In this document: positions 31,161 to 42,493 of the stretch, piece by piece | How positions within the stretch are numbered: position 1 is the stretch's first letter | Layout: the number at the start of each line of letters is the position of its first letter | Assembly: GCF_036850765.1 (NCBI RefSeq) | Contig: NC_089492.1 | Span: 290,072,590-290,136,589 of the forward strand | Reading direction: 5' to 3' | Source of the DNA: Saccopteryx bilineata | Lineage: Eukaryota > Chordata > Mammalia > Chiroptera > Emballonuridae | Length of the DNA stretch: 64,000 bases | The notes under the pieces: model-generated | Databases searched by the model: none | Told to the model about the DNA's origin: nothing | The model's input: the letters and a program-made list of their open reading frames with translations, nothing else | Program-made: the position numbers and the translations under genes

Positions 31161-32069
31161 TTGTTCATGGTGGTTTTCTTAGCGCCTAACTACAAAACCC
31201 CCTTCACTTTGCTACCTTGTTGTTGTAAAAACATCGCCCCGGTCGACATGTGAAGTGACACACACTACCCGGCTGGCCTCTCCGGCCCTCGCTCCAGTCC
31301 CGGAAGAGCACTTGGGTGGTAGAAACTACGCCTAGTCAGAGGCCACTGGAAAGGAGTTTTATGTCCCCCTTCGGGGCCCGGGGCTGGATAGGGCTGGACA
31401 ACTCCTGATTGGTGGTTGTAAGCACCAGGAGATGTTCCTAACGGGATTACTCAGGGCAGAGGCAGGATTGGCCCGTGAATGCAAAAGGAAGGGATCTGAA
31501 GGTTGGCCGTTACACTCGGGTTAGGGACTCTTGTGGCGGGGCTGGCTGGGTGGGATGTCATCATCCAGGGTGACACGTTACGTCCCAGGAGCATGTGGGT
31601 GGAAAGGCTCAGTTCCTAGTTTTGGCTTTTGGAATGAATTGCTTGAGGGGAAGGTCACCGAGCCCCAGACTGGGTCCCCGTCCCCTGCTCTAAGACATGG
31701 GGCTGGACCATCTGCCCTGCAGGGCTGCCCTGGTGTACGAAGGGTCCCAGGCGAGCCAGGCAGCATGGGCCTCACCCGAGAACAAGCCGTGCACCTCCCA
31801 GAAGCTGGGCCCCATCCGTGAAGGGCAGTGATGTCCCCCTGCCTCACCAGAAGGACGTCAGGACCTTCTCACACAGAAGCAAGGATGTTCCCCCTGGGTC
31901 ATCATCCTGCCTGATTTCTGCGGCACATCAGGGCTATTGGAGGGACAGGGTGCAGGGCGGGGACTCAGGGACTGGCTCTTGTGTGGGTGCAGGAGTGGGG
32001 GGAGGCTTCCTGGCTGAGCAGAGGCCGGGCTGCACGTGGGTCCCCGAGTGGGGCTGCAGGAAGCTCATG
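31161..32069. other. Unassigned sequence
   Basis: No exon or repeat was recognised. A single GGGTTAGGGA near 31519 resembles a telomere unit but is not repeated. Confidence 0.35.
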
Positions 32070-32215
32070 ATCACTAATTTTTCTGGTTATACTCTGGTTT
32101 CTCTTCAGATCGCATAAATCTTTCTCCTTTTGCTAATTTCCCCGGTAATTATAGTAATAACAAAAATCGTGAAGGTTCATTTGCATTTAATGGGTGTGCG
32201 CATGACAACGTGTGG
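32070..32215. promoter_or_regulatory. Candidate conserved non-coding element
   Basis: CATGATCACTAATTTTTCTG, CCCGGTAATTATAGTAATAA (homeodomain core TAATTA) and GGTTCATTTGCATTTAATGG (octamer-like ATTTGCAT next to TTTAAT) lie within 120 bp of repeat-free sequence. An octamer-like site beside AT-rich cores is typical of POU- and SOX-bound enhancers. Confidence 0.4.
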
Positions 32216-32357
32216 CTCTGCAGGCGTCACAGGCTGGTTACACCGCATGGGGTGCCTGGGTAGGAGGTGGCTTCGGGCAGAGACAGGGCAGCCCTACAAA
32301 GACTGGCATGGGGTGGGGGAGGTGCCAACCGGATTTCTCTGCAGGTGGAGGAGGCAG

Positions 32358-32403
32358 GAGTATAAGAGAGAGAGAGAGAGATAGAAAGAGAGTGTGTGTG
32401 TGC
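32358..32403 (+). repeat. (GA)n(GT)n microsatellite
   Basis: AGAGAGAGAGAGAG, a short interruption, then GTGTGTGTGTG. Confidence 0.9.
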
Positions 32404-33087
32404 CTTTCACACACATGCTCAGCACTACGATGCATGGGAAATTCTCAGGGGAGACCTCCTCACTGCCCCCACCCCCGGCATCCCTAGCCCCTACAGCTGA
32501 AGCAGGTGTGGTGGGAACCAGGAGAGGGAGTCAGCTCTGGGCTCCGCCAGGCACACAGCAGGAGCCCGGCGTGGTCGCCGAAGGGTGCGCGGATGTGCAC
32601 ATCTGCTTCATAAAGGGGTTGGATGGACATACTGACGTGTGGGTTTGGAGTGGGGTCAGAGCCTGCCAGCCCGGACGAACCTGGGCAGTGGGTCACTGGG
32701 TGTCAGCACACGGTCAGGACGAGGAGAAGGTGCCTCTCGCTGCCCATGAACACCCGAGCGGCACTTGGAGGTGAGGGCCCCGAAGTTCAGGGAAGAGGCC
32801 GCCTCCCCAAAACCACACCTGCCAGTGGAGGAGGTGAGACTTATACCTCTGTCGAGCTGAGCTTCTCACACCAAGACACCTATCTCCCCCGGGGACAGAT
32901 CTGGCCACGGCAGATAATAGGAGGCAGCTGGGAACTAGTATTCAGGGCTGAAGGCCAGGTGCCCGGAGGACCTGAAGGTTGGGGCAGGTGGAGCAGGGAA
33001 GAGAGGTCAAGGCCACAGCTCAGGTGAGCCCTGGGTCTCTTATTCTAGCCTTCAGGAGAATTTGAGGCCAAGCCATGAGTTATTGAT
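32404..33087. other. GC-rich sequence, no gene recognised
   Basis: Open frames on both strands overlap without recognisable domains. No repeat was recognised. Confidence 0.35.
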
Positions 33088-33890
33088 TGTTATGGATTAA
33101 ACTGTTTCCCCTCCCCCCCCAAATTCACGTGTTGAAGTCCTAACTCCCAGAGACTCAGATGTGACCTTATTTGGAAACAGGGGCATTGCCGTTGTAACAA
33201 CTTAAGAGGAGGTCCTACTGGAGTTGGGTGGCTTATATCCAACAGGACCGGTGACCTTGTAGAAGGGGATATTTGGACACAGACCCACACAGGGAGATCA
33301 CCCTACAAAGACGAGGCAGAGATGAGGTGATGGGTCTATAGGCCCAGAAATGCCGAGGGTGCCAGCCGCCACCAGGAGGCGAGGAGGCCCGGGGTGGGTT
33401 CTCTTTAGAGCAGGGGTCCCCAAACTTTTTACACAGGGGGCCAGTTCACTGTTCCTCAGACCGTTGGAGGGCCAGACTATAAAAAAAAACTATGAACAAA
33501 TCCCTATGTACACTGCAAATACCTTATTTTAAAGTAAAAAAACAAAACGGAAACAAATACAATATTTAAAATAAAGAACAAGTAAATTTAAATCAACAAA
33601 CTGACCAGTATTTCAATGGGAACTATGGGCCTGCTTTTGGCTAATGAGATGGTAGTGCCCCTTCCAGAAGTGCAGCGGGGGCCTGATAAATGGCCTCAGG
33701 GGGCCGCATGCGGCCCGCGGGCCGTAGTTTGGGGACCCCTGCTTTAGAGCCTCCAGAAAGTACCAGCCCTGTGACACCTGGATCTCGGACTTCTGGCCTG
33801 CAGATGTCAGACCGTGCATTCCTGCTGATGTCAGTCACTCAGTCCGTGGTGCTTTGTTCCATCCAGCAGCCCCAACTGCGCAATGCACAG
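33088..33890 (+). mobile_element. MLT1-type LTR (MaLR), split by a hAT element
   Basis: It starts TGTTATGGATTAAACTGTTT, then ATTCACGTGTTGAAGTCCTA and GATGTGACCTTATTTGGAAA, the hallmark MLT1 order. After the hAT insertion it resumes with CCTCCAGAAAGTACCAGCCC and ACCTGGATCTCGGACTTCTG. Excluding the insertion and one duplication copy, it is about 465 bp, the usual MLT1 length range. No internal proviral sequence is attached. Confidence 0.8.
33411..33741. mobile_element. Non-autonomous hAT transposon (family A, copy 2)
   Basis: The 331-bp element has the same termini as the copy at 8444 (CAGGGGTCCCCAAACTTTTT and GTTTGGGGACCCCTG) and almost the same AT-rich body. The 8-bp duplication CTTTAGAG lies at 33403-33410 and 33742-33749. 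The two copies differ most just right of the middle, where each has its own short sequence before GTGCCCCTTCC. It has no transposase frame. Confidence 0.92.
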
Positions 33891-34399
33891 ACCCCACACC
33901 CCCGTAATCCCTCCCGTCAGAGGTGGGGGAGACAGACCCGGCCGACTTACCTGGAGGAGGCTGGAAGACACGTCCCCCATCTGAGCAAAAGATTGCAGAG
34001 CCGTTTCAGGGTTCTGTCCATAATCTGGTCTCTTTCTGCGATGAGGTGGCGAGTCCCAGGTGAGGTCCTCACGCTTCCTGGAACCCAGAGAGAAGATGGA
34101 GGATCAAGTCCCACTTAGTTTTAACCAACATGCGACACGGGCAGGGAGCAAACCCTGACGTTGCAGCCATGAGGTTTGGCAGCTGTTACGGGAAGGCGGA
34201 GCCCCTCCTGGCGGGGGTCGGCCCCTGGGCAGCAGGAGATCACCCAGGTTCAGACGCCCTGGCCCTCCTGTTCCATTTCAAGCCCAGCATAGGCCTCCTG
34301 AACTCCCAGGACCCCCAAACACAGCCAATGAAGATTTTCTGGGGATGGAAGGCAGGAAAAAGGTGGCTTGAAAAAACACAGGGGCCATTCCTGTCCAAG
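33891..34399. other. GC-rich sequence, no gene recognised
   Basis: No feature was recognised on either strand. Confidence 0.35.
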
Positions 34400-34570
34400 G
34401 CAATTATCCCCCAGTGATGGGGACTCTCTTCTAATAGCAATGCTATTTATTAGTGAGTTAATCAGTGCTATCTCCTCGGGTAATTGGCCAGAAAAGATCC
34501 GGACGTACCTCCTGACAAGTTGGCATCTTAGTTATCTGTTTACGTCAAAGCTTCTGCTACATCCTGAGTC
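34400..34570. promoter_or_regulatory. Candidate conserved non-coding element
   Basis: TCTTCTAATAGCAATGCTAT, TATTAGTGAGTTAATCAGTG, CTCGGGTAATTGGCCAGAAA and CTTAGTTATCTGTTTACGTC (GATA- and FOX-like) cluster in about 150 bp without repeats. Confidence 0.35.
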
Positions 34571-34789
34571 AGAACCACAGGATGGAGCTCTCAGGGCCAG
34601 GGGGCTTCCTGGCCCAGCCGTGGGGGTGTGAGCTAAGGTGCTAATGGTGTCTGTGGCATGAATGCGTGTGATCACACATGCGCTCCTTATGCGGACAATT
34701 CTTACTGGGTACCTTGTGCATGTGGGGCGGGGCCCTGGGTGTTGGGTACCTGGTGGTGACTAACGCAGATGACATCCCTGACTTTGGAG

Positions 34790-35110
34790 TTGTTATTCAC
34801 CGTGCAAAAGTGAATAAGACAATTTCAGCAGGTGACACATGCTTGGGGCAAACAGAACAAGTGGCGGGGACCAGCCAACTACGAGGAGACCGGCGGCAGG
34901 AAAAGCGTTTTCAGCAGAAGGCACAGTGCATGCAAAGGCCCCGTGGGAACACGTTTTGAGGCAAATGTGGCTGAGCTGCAGGGATTGAGGGGAGGGGACA
35001 CACCACCCAGCCCTTGAGCTGACAGTCACTCTTTGGGTGTTAGCCTTGAAGGAAGGGGGCTGGCCGGGAAGGGACTGGAGTTCACAGCGGAGAAGGGATT
35101 TCTCCAGAAG
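34790..35110 (+). mobile_element. L2-like LINE remnant
   Basis: AAAGTGAATAAGACAATTTC, then GCAGAAGGCACAGTGCATGC and AAAGGCCCCGTGGGAACAC, match the L2 body in order. It is diverged. Confidence 0.55.
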
Positions 35111-35394
35111 GCATGTGTGGAGGAGAGACTCTGTTTCATTGACAACTGTCCCCTTTATGGAGGTCTGGGGGCATGCCCCGCCAGACTGTCCCAAACATTT
35201 GTTTGGTTGAATTCTTGCTCTGAGGAAACCAGAGACCCTGGAGCCAGTCCGCTTAGTTCACACCACCACTCAGCCTCTTCCGGCACCCATGAGCGTGGAA
35301 AGGTCTCTTCATGTCTCTTTTCAGTTTCCCACCTCACGGGGTTGCTGTGGGGATCAACGCGTCTATGCACGGGCAGCGCCGAGGGCAGTCTCTG

Positions 35395-35480
35395 GTGCAG
35401 AACACTGTTAACCCACTCTCCGGATGAACAGACTGAGGCACAGAGAGGGACCCTAGGTGATTGCCCACAGTGACCTGGCC
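35395..35480. mobile_element. MIR SINE fragment
   Basis: GATGAACAGACTGAGGCACA, then GAGAGGGACCCTAGGTGATT, match the conserved MIR core. Confidence 0.65.
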
Positions 35481-36419
35481 AGGCAGTGGACAAACCAGCA
35501 CTGACCCCGGGTCGCCTGGCTCCCAAACTGTTTACTCAGCGATTACTCAGAGGCATCAAAACACCCAGCAGCAGCTTGACCACAATGAACTCAGGTCTCC
35601 GCTGTGTGGCTTCTGACTCAGAGTCCCAGGTCCCAGCCCCACTCTTGTCGTTGGTGCCATCTGTCTCCTCCTCCTCACTGGGGCCCCTGAGGCCTGGCTC
35701 GATGTGTAGATTCTCTGAAAGCCCTTTGGGCTGGTCCCTCCCTCTGTGGAACCTCTCTGCCCACCCCTCACCTTTCCCCCACACCCCAGAGAGGCACTGG
35801 GAAGAGACAACGATGCCAATGCCTTCACGGGGGGAGACACTGCTGTGGAAATCAGCTTCAGGCTTTATCGGCCTTGTGACGAAACTGAAGACCACAGATC
35901 CCCACTCCACAGCCCGAGGCTGAAGATAATCCTGAGGCAGAGATAACTGAAGATCTGTCCGGTTTCCTCTCTCATGTCTATCTTCATCCTCAGATTGTGA
36001 GCTTGCAGGCTCTTGGATGCTTGTCTTTTCAGGGGCTGGAAGGGGATGTAACTGTACCAGTAGTAGTAGGTCATTGTGAGAAAAATGTGGTCAAATACAA
36101 AACATTTGGGCTGTATTTTGGCCTTGGACCCCGAGGTGAGACCTGTGGTGGATAGGAAGGACGCCGTCCACGCCCACAGGGGACCTCATCCACCACGACA
36201 AGTCCCAAGTCAGTGAGACCAGCAGCGGGGGTCAGTGCTCTCCACACAGTGGGGACTGGTCCAGCATGTGGAAGGGGACAGCTGTGGAGGGTCTCTCTGA
36301 GCCGTGTCCGAGAGGCTGAAGGCATGGTTCCTCCCTGTGGACTCACATGCCCACCGGCGGTCCACACAGAGGTCTCTGGGTACGCTGAGAAGGGAGCACG
36401 TGTCTTTATTCATTCTTTA
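35481..36419. other. Unassigned sequence
   Basis: CTTCATCCTCAGATTGTGAG near 35985 may be L2-derived. No exon or RNA gene was recognised. Confidence 0.3.
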
Positions 36420-37020
36420 AAGAAATTCAGCGTCACCATATTCTGGACTCCAAGATGAACGACCACCATTTACACGCCAGGTCTCCCATCGGTTGACGTT
36501 GGGGCACGTGCCAGGTTTTTGTTCATTCAAGCAGTGGTGTCACGATCAGTCTTCCTGGTACACAATCTCAGACGCCAGGAGGGGCGACTCTCCGGGGCAC
36601 ATTTCTGGAAGTGGACTTACTGAACCGGAGAGTGTGTTCTTTGGTAATTTTGTAGATGTTGTTCCGTCGCAAGAGATAAAAATCTCATGATGGGCTCTTG
36701 CGATGGGTGTAGTGCCCGCGGTGGCGTGAGAACGCTGCTCTGTCCCACAACCTCGGAGAGGATGTTTTCTAATCAAACTTTTGATCTTCGCCAAGCCCAC
36801 AGGCGGGGAAAATGCCTCATCTTCTTGGGGCTTTTATTTTTTTTTTGCTTTTCTCTCATTCTGAGGGAGATGGTTTCCATTTTCCTATATTTAAGAGCCT
36901 TTTATGTTTTCTTTTTCTGTGAGCTGTCATTTTTCTATTGGGCTGTTGGTCTTTATTTTTTTTTTCTCATTGATTTTTATAGGAACTATTTACTTAATAG
37001 AAGAAGTACGCCTGTGTGCC
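36420..37020 (-). mobile_element. Old L1 3' UTR, antisense
   Basis: Landmarks of L1M 3' UTRs appear in antisense order: TGGAAGTGGACTTACTGAAC, GGTAATTTTGTAGATGTTG, then GAGCTGTCATTTTTCTATTG, GGGCTGTTGGTCTTTATTTT and TTGATTTTTATAGGAACTAT. It is strongly diverged and several CpG-bearing changes are present. Confidence 0.6.
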
Positions 37021-38369
37021 TATGACCCGCAGACATTTTTTTCATCTATCCTTAAGGAGCAAAAATCACACCAAACAAACCTCCTCGCACAGGGCGGCGT
37101 TTACCCAGCGGCAAACTTCCATCATTATGCGGTTGTTTTCACACTTACCTTTTTATGATGCCTCGATTTGTGTGTTTTTGCTGGAAGGGTTGTTCCTGTT
37201 CTGAGATTGGCTATTCTTTCTTTCTTTTTTTTTTAAAAATGATTTCTTTAGATACTTTCATGTTTTCTCTCTTTCTTTCTGTCTCTCTTTCTCCTTGTAC
37301 TTTTTCTCTCTCTTCCTTTAAACTTTTGACCCGTCTATTATTTTATCTTGGGGAGCAGGTAAGGGCGCGCCAGGGCCTCTCCCCGTCTTTTCACCCAGGT
37401 GGGTGGGACTGGTTTAGCAGAGAGCACGTCGCCAGATACAGACATTCCCCAGGGAGCCAGGTCCTTGGAATGGGTGCTTCCCAAAGGGAACATGGGCTGT
37501 GGAAGCCGTGGGGAGACTCGTGTTGGAGGGGCTTGGCCTGGTGCCCCCCCCATCCACACTGCCCCCCTTCCCAGGAGCACTTGCTCTCTCTCTTTTTTTC
37601 CTCTCTTTCTCTTTCTCTCTCCTTTGTTCATGACCGGGGCCGCGCCAGTGAACTTTGCCCAGAGGATCAGGGAAGGCGTCCAACTCTTTGATATTTACCC
37701 AGTGCCAGGGGCCTAATACCAAATCAAAACATCCGCACTCAGATTTCTAAACCTTCCTTTGAGCCCTTCCCTCCCCACCTGTTAATGTCAGGTAGCTCAT
37801 CCAAACGAAGAGGGTGGTTCCGTCCATCCATCTTCCTGCTCTCTGGACGCAGGCTGTGGTGCCCGCTGAGGATCTGCGGGGAGCCCCCCTGATCCTCGTG
37901 CCCTCCGCCCCCCCATCCTCCCGTCTCCTAGCAACGCTTCCCAGCAGCTTCCCTCCAGCGTGGCGCGCTCAGGTGGCATTTCTGGAACAGGTCCCCGCCA
38001 GCGATTATCTTGGCGGAAGGGGAACGAGAGCTATCCAGAACCCAGACAGGCTGCGTGGGCTGGGGGATCAGCGGGGTGGGGCGCATCTCCTGCGCCCTGC
38101 GGCCTGGAGGTACCCCATGCCATCGGCTCCCCTTGCAGCCAGCAGAGCACGGTACTTTCAGATGGAAAATTGCTCCCCTTATCTCCGCAGCCTGAGTCCC
38201 ATTCATCATCTTCTTTGGGCCTCCGGTATGTCGGTATGTTGGTGCTCTCCGGATCCTGCCGCTGCGGGGCGGGGCTTGGAGGCACAGCCGTGAGGGTGTT
38301 CGGCAGTCCAGTGCTCTAGTGGCGGCCACTCCCCGCAGGGCGCTGAGGCCTTCTTCCACAGACACGCTG
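37021..38369. other. Mixed sequence with CT-rich tracts, no gene recognised
   Basis: Pyrimidine-rich stretches lie at 37265-37320 and 37585-37625. Overlapping open frames on both strands at 37928-38365 show no family. Nothing else is supported. Confidence 0.35.
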
Positions 38370-38470
38370 AATGCCCTGGGGCACTGACCTGGTCACTGTG
38401 CCTCGGTTTCCTCATCTGCAAAGTAAGAAGGCTTATAGAATGGAGTGATAGGGCATGGGGAAGGGACTTA
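38370..38470. mobile_element. MIR SINE fragment
   Basis: TGTGCCTCGGTTTCCTCATC followed by TGCAAAGTAAGAAGG is the conserved MIR core. Confidence 0.7.
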
Positions 38471-38639
38471 AATGGACCCTGGGCACTTGGTAAGCCTTGT
38501 TCTACATTGGAGATGAATTGCTGTTCTCACTGGTCCGATCTCTAAAATGATGCTGTCACCTAGTCACCTCTGGTGGCTTAGAGAAGGACAGAGCGTCGGG
38601 ATGCCCTTTGGAGACCAGGGCTCACAGGTCTGCAGACAT

Positions 38640-38800
38640 GGTGAGAGTTGGGGTCAGAAACACCTGGGTTCAAATTCCGCTCAGCTGCGTACCAGCTGAG
38701 TGACCGGGGACGGGTGTGTCACTTCTCTGAACTTCAGTGTCCTTGCGTGCAAAACAGGGGTTCTTGTCAAGGTCAGAAAGTGACACGGTGGACACTCAGA
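38640..38800 (+). mobile_element. MIR SINE fragment
   Basis: ACACCTGGGTTCAAATTCCG, then CTGAGTGACCGGGGACGGGT and CTTCTCTGAACTTCAGTGTC, follow the MIR order. Confidence 0.7.
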
Positions 38801-39879
38801 GTTGGCTGCCTCTGTGAAGGTGTTCTTGTCACAGTCCCCTCTGGAATGGCTCTCCTCCGTGGACATGGGCCGCAGCGCAGGGCCCACGCCTGACCCTGCC
38901 ACTCCGGGGTCAGTGTCCCAATTTCTACCAACGTCTCCCAGCCCCCCTTGGATGAATCTGGTGCCGGAGTCCTTTCCTCTAGGTACCACTGGGGACACTG
39001 GGTCTCACACCACAAGGGACTTCCTGAGTGCAGGGTCGTTCTGGCTTTAATCACCCTTCACGCAGCAGCTCTGGCCCCCAAGTCTGTTTCCTCGGCTGTC
39101 CAGTGGGCGCAGCCCCTGGGCTACTTGCCTATTTTTACGCAGATTTAGTCTGCTCACACCTCTGCACCCCTGCGGGCTCTGTGTTCGCCATAGGGACGTC
39201 CTGTCTCCAGCAACCCCAGGTCCCCTGGAACTCTACAGGGACCAAGGGGCCCAGACACCTACCTCTTTGTTGAAGAGTTGCCATTGCTGAGTCACACAGC
39301 CCTGACCCTCCTTGGTTCTTCTTTCAGGGGCCAAGAGGGAGGCCTTGCTTGGTGTCTTGAGACACAATCCAGACAGATTCGAGCATAGGGGAGGGGGAGA
39401 TCATGTCTCCGACTTACACCACCCCAGCATCTGCCCCTTACACCCACCGAGGCTCCCACTTTTCAAACCCCCCCCCCCCAGGTCGCCCTGGCTGTCCTGG
39501 CTGCTGTGTTGTCTTTGACCTTCAGCCAGAGAAACACACGGGATGACTGGCGGCTCTCCCCCGGCTGGCTGAGGTCTCTGTGACGGGAAAGGTGACCTGA
39601 GCTGTCCTGAGCGTTCTCGTCTTTCCCCAGGCCACGCTGCTGCTGGAACAGGGCACGCGGGCAGAAGAAGAGACACATGCCAGCCACTCACCCAACACGG
39701 CCGTGCCCGGTGCTGCCACAGGCAGAGCGCCCCCCCCCCCCCCCCAGCTCCTAGAGCCGCAGCCTCGCTCAGGCACAGGGTGGGATGCCGATTCTATTCT
39801 TTGGGTCCCACACCAATGCCTGTCCCAGTGGGCTGAGAATTGAGGAGCAGTCCTCAGGCCTCCCACCCTCCTCCCCAAA
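38801..39879. other. GC-rich sequence, no gene recognised
   Basis: Poly(C) runs lie at 39469-39479 and 39730-39745. No exon or repeat is supported. Confidence 0.35.
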
Positions 39880-40030
39880 AGCCAATTACATCTGGCCAAA
39901 CAAACCCTAGCCTCCACGCTCGGGTTAATTGCTGAGCTATCCAGGCTTGAAGACGTTTTTCTATTTTTTACTGCCTGCATGCTCTGGAGAGTTTATTGAT
40001 TATCTGATTCATTCAGACTAAAGCTGCAGC
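39880..40030. promoter_or_regulatory. Candidate conserved non-coding element
   Basis: AAGCCAATTACATCTGGCCA, CTCGGGTTAATTGCTGAGCT and GTTTATTGATTATCTGATTC occur in repeat-free AT-rich sequence. It is similar in texture to the islands at 14335 and 34400. Confidence 0.35.
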
Positions 40031-40359
40031 TTCAGTCTGGGGCACAGGGAGGTGGGCAGCAGCGGAGTTCGGGGTCTGGGCCCTCTTCCCTCAGCCAGCA
40101 TTGTGCCCACCGGAAGGGGTGGCCTCAGGGCTTCAAGGAAGGGAGTCTTCCTTCCCGTGCACCCTCATGCTCACAAGAGTGGTGACAGGCAGGGATTGGC
40201 CTGGCCTCCTGGGTCAAATCCAGGCTCTACCCCTCGCCCGTGGAGGAACCTTGGAAGATGGCCTCATCTCTCCCAGAGGCAATGGCTTCCCGGCCACAGC
40301 TTGGGTAACACAGATGGTACTTAGGCTACTGCCTGCCGATTGCTGTTCTACATAAACCT

Positions 40360-40460
40360 TAGGTGTGTGCGCTCAGTTGAACCTCACAAACCTCTCACAG
40401 TGGGAAGAAGTGCCATCATTTCCACTCTACAGATAAAGATACCGAGGTTCCAAGTGGCCC
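40360..40460. mobile_element. MIR SINE fragment
   Basis: CATCATTTCCACTCTACAGA followed by TAAAGATACCGAGG is the diverged MIR core. Confidence 0.6.
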
Positions 40461-41029
40461 CCTGAGCACCAAAGACTGAGGTCGTTGAGTGATGGTGAAT
40501 TGAGTTTCACAAAGGACATGCTTCGCCCATCCTGGTGTCCAGAACGTGCACAGCGTCAGCTACTCTACTCTAGCCGAGGTCCTCTAGCCTCAACCTGGAG
40601 GAGAGGACAAGCCTTACCCGAGAAGAGGCCAGGACTCAGCGCGGGCAGGGCCGTGCTTCTAGGGGAGGTCCTTCCCTGAGGAATCTCGCTGACCTCACGT
40701 CCTCGGTTTGCCTCTGGCTCACACCATCTGCTTTGCTAGGGCCTGGTCGGAGGCAGTCCTTGCGGGCTGAGACTGGGGCGTGCCAGCTGATCGCACAGAG
40801 AAAGGTCTCCAGCGACACACCCCAGGGTTCTGACCTGGGCACCATTTTGAGAACAGATTTTCTTGGTGACTTGGTTGCAGGTACAGACGTGGGCTTGTTG
40901 CTGCCAACATCAGAACTTCCCCTTCGAGAGCTGCTCCTAAGAGTCAAGCCCTGGCTCAAACCGTCTGTGTTTACAAAATGAGCCCCCCACCCCATGCTTT
41001 CTCTTCTCTGGTGTTCACACCGACCTGTG
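40461..41029. other. Unassigned sequence
   Basis: No feature was recognised. Confidence 0.3.
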
Positions 41030-41110
41030 TCCCCCTTTACAGCTGGGGAAGCTGAGGCACAGCAAAGCCAGCTAACCCGCTGAGGGCCACAGGTCTAGCC
41101 ATGTCTGTGC
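41030..41110. mobile_element. MIR SINE fragment
   Basis: CCCTTTACAGCTGGGGAAGC then TGAGGCACAGC matches the MIR core. Confidence 0.65.
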
Positions 41111-41225
41111 CGGGTTCTCACTCAGGGGTCTGGCTTGAGTCCACCACTCCCACTGCCCCCAGCTGCCTCCTACATGGCTCTTGTGACAGCTTGAAGCTGG
41201 GAGAGAATGTCCGGTGACAGAACCA

Positions 41226-41462
41226 GGATTTTTAAAAAATTGGATTTATTGGAGTGACAGTAATTACCAAAGTTATGCAGGTTTCAGGTGCCCAATTCTG
41301 CAACATATTCGGGACACCATATTGCATGTTCGCCCCCCCAAGTCAAGTCCTCGTCCATCACCATTTATCCCCCATCCCCTCCTCCACCCCCCCAACCCCC
41401 CTACAATCACCACACTGTTGTCCGTGTCTAGGAGTTTCTTTTTCCCCTCTTTTCTTTTGAGC
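41226..41462 (-). mobile_element. Bat-type L1 3' end, antisense
   Basis: AATTGGATTTATTGGAGTGA, then GGTTTCAGGTGCCCAATTCT, CCCCAAGTCAAGTC and CACTGTTGTCCGTGTCTAGG, follow the reverse complement of an L1 3' UTR seen often in bats. Similar ends occur at 47041 and 48775. Confidence 0.75.
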
Positions 41463-42493
41463 AAAAACAGAACCAGGATTTAAAGCAGCCCTGACAGTCT
41501 CAAGTGACAGGATCGATCCTGACAAGATAAAACTTAACAGGAAAATTGTAAGGTCATGAGCCTGGGTCCCCGAGTCAACAGCACACTTAGGAGGTGGGGA
41601 CGCTGCAGCCTCCTCGTGCGACAGTGCCAGGCTGGAGCACGGGCCTGAGCTCCCTGGGGCGGCCTCCCAGCGTGCCCGCGGTTTCGGGTCGCCATTATGG
41701 AAGAGCGTCCAGAGGAAGGGAGCCCCATCCCCGAGTCCTCCGTGCACGGGCCCGGGCACACTGCCGACAGAAAGGAGGGGAGATGTACCTGGGTGTGTCC
41801 AGAGGGTTCCTGCCCAGGTAGTGCTGCGGGGCTCAGTCCCCTCCCTGGGCTGCCTGGGCCACTGTCTCCAGATAGCCCGCCTGCCTAGGCGCAGCTCCCC
41901 ACCCCTTCCTCCTCCTCAGCCCCCTATCGAGGGCTGCTGCCCCCTTTGCACTTGCTAACAAACCCATGTGCACAGTCAGACCGCGGGCATGCGTGTGCTG
42001 AGTCTGCGGGACACAGCATTCTTCTGCAGGGCTGGACACCTCCGGAGGGCAGGGGCCATCGCTGTCCGGCTCATCTTGGTGTCCCAGGCCTGGCGGAGTT
42101 CCTGGGACAGCGTGGGAGCCAGGCCGTGCCGGGTGAGTCAGCAGTGCAGGACCGCAGGCGGGAGCTTGGTGACGGAGGAGGGAAGCAGTGCAGCTGAAAG
42201 AGGGGGCCTCCCCTGCACTTGAACCCCCTCACTGCGGATGCCCACCTGTGTCCGCCGTGGGGGACTCAGTCTCCTTATCTTCTAAGCTAGGGCTCTGGAC
42301 GAGAGGGTGGAGCTCCGGCACACAGGCACTGGCACCTGGTCCTGTTGCTCTCAGGCTGGTTCTGTCGGGGAGGTAAAGGGCTGCCCCTGGGTGGTCCGGG
42401 GGCACCAGGTGAGTTGGTGGTGGCAGCAGGATGTCCCCGCAGGGCGCCGGCCACTCTGAGAGTTCTCTTGGGGGGTGGGTGCTGCTCTTGTCC
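41463..42493. other. GC-rich sequence, no gene recognised
   Basis: No exon or repeat is supported. The minisatellite begins at its right edge. Confidence 0.35.

Noticed and set aside
31510..31530. Interstitial telomere repeat
   Set aside because: Only one GGGTTAGGG-like unit is present.
36687..37025. Hydrophobic, membrane-like open frame on the plus strand
   Set aside because: It is the T-rich antisense L1 3' UTR. Phe-rich translation is expected from T-runs.
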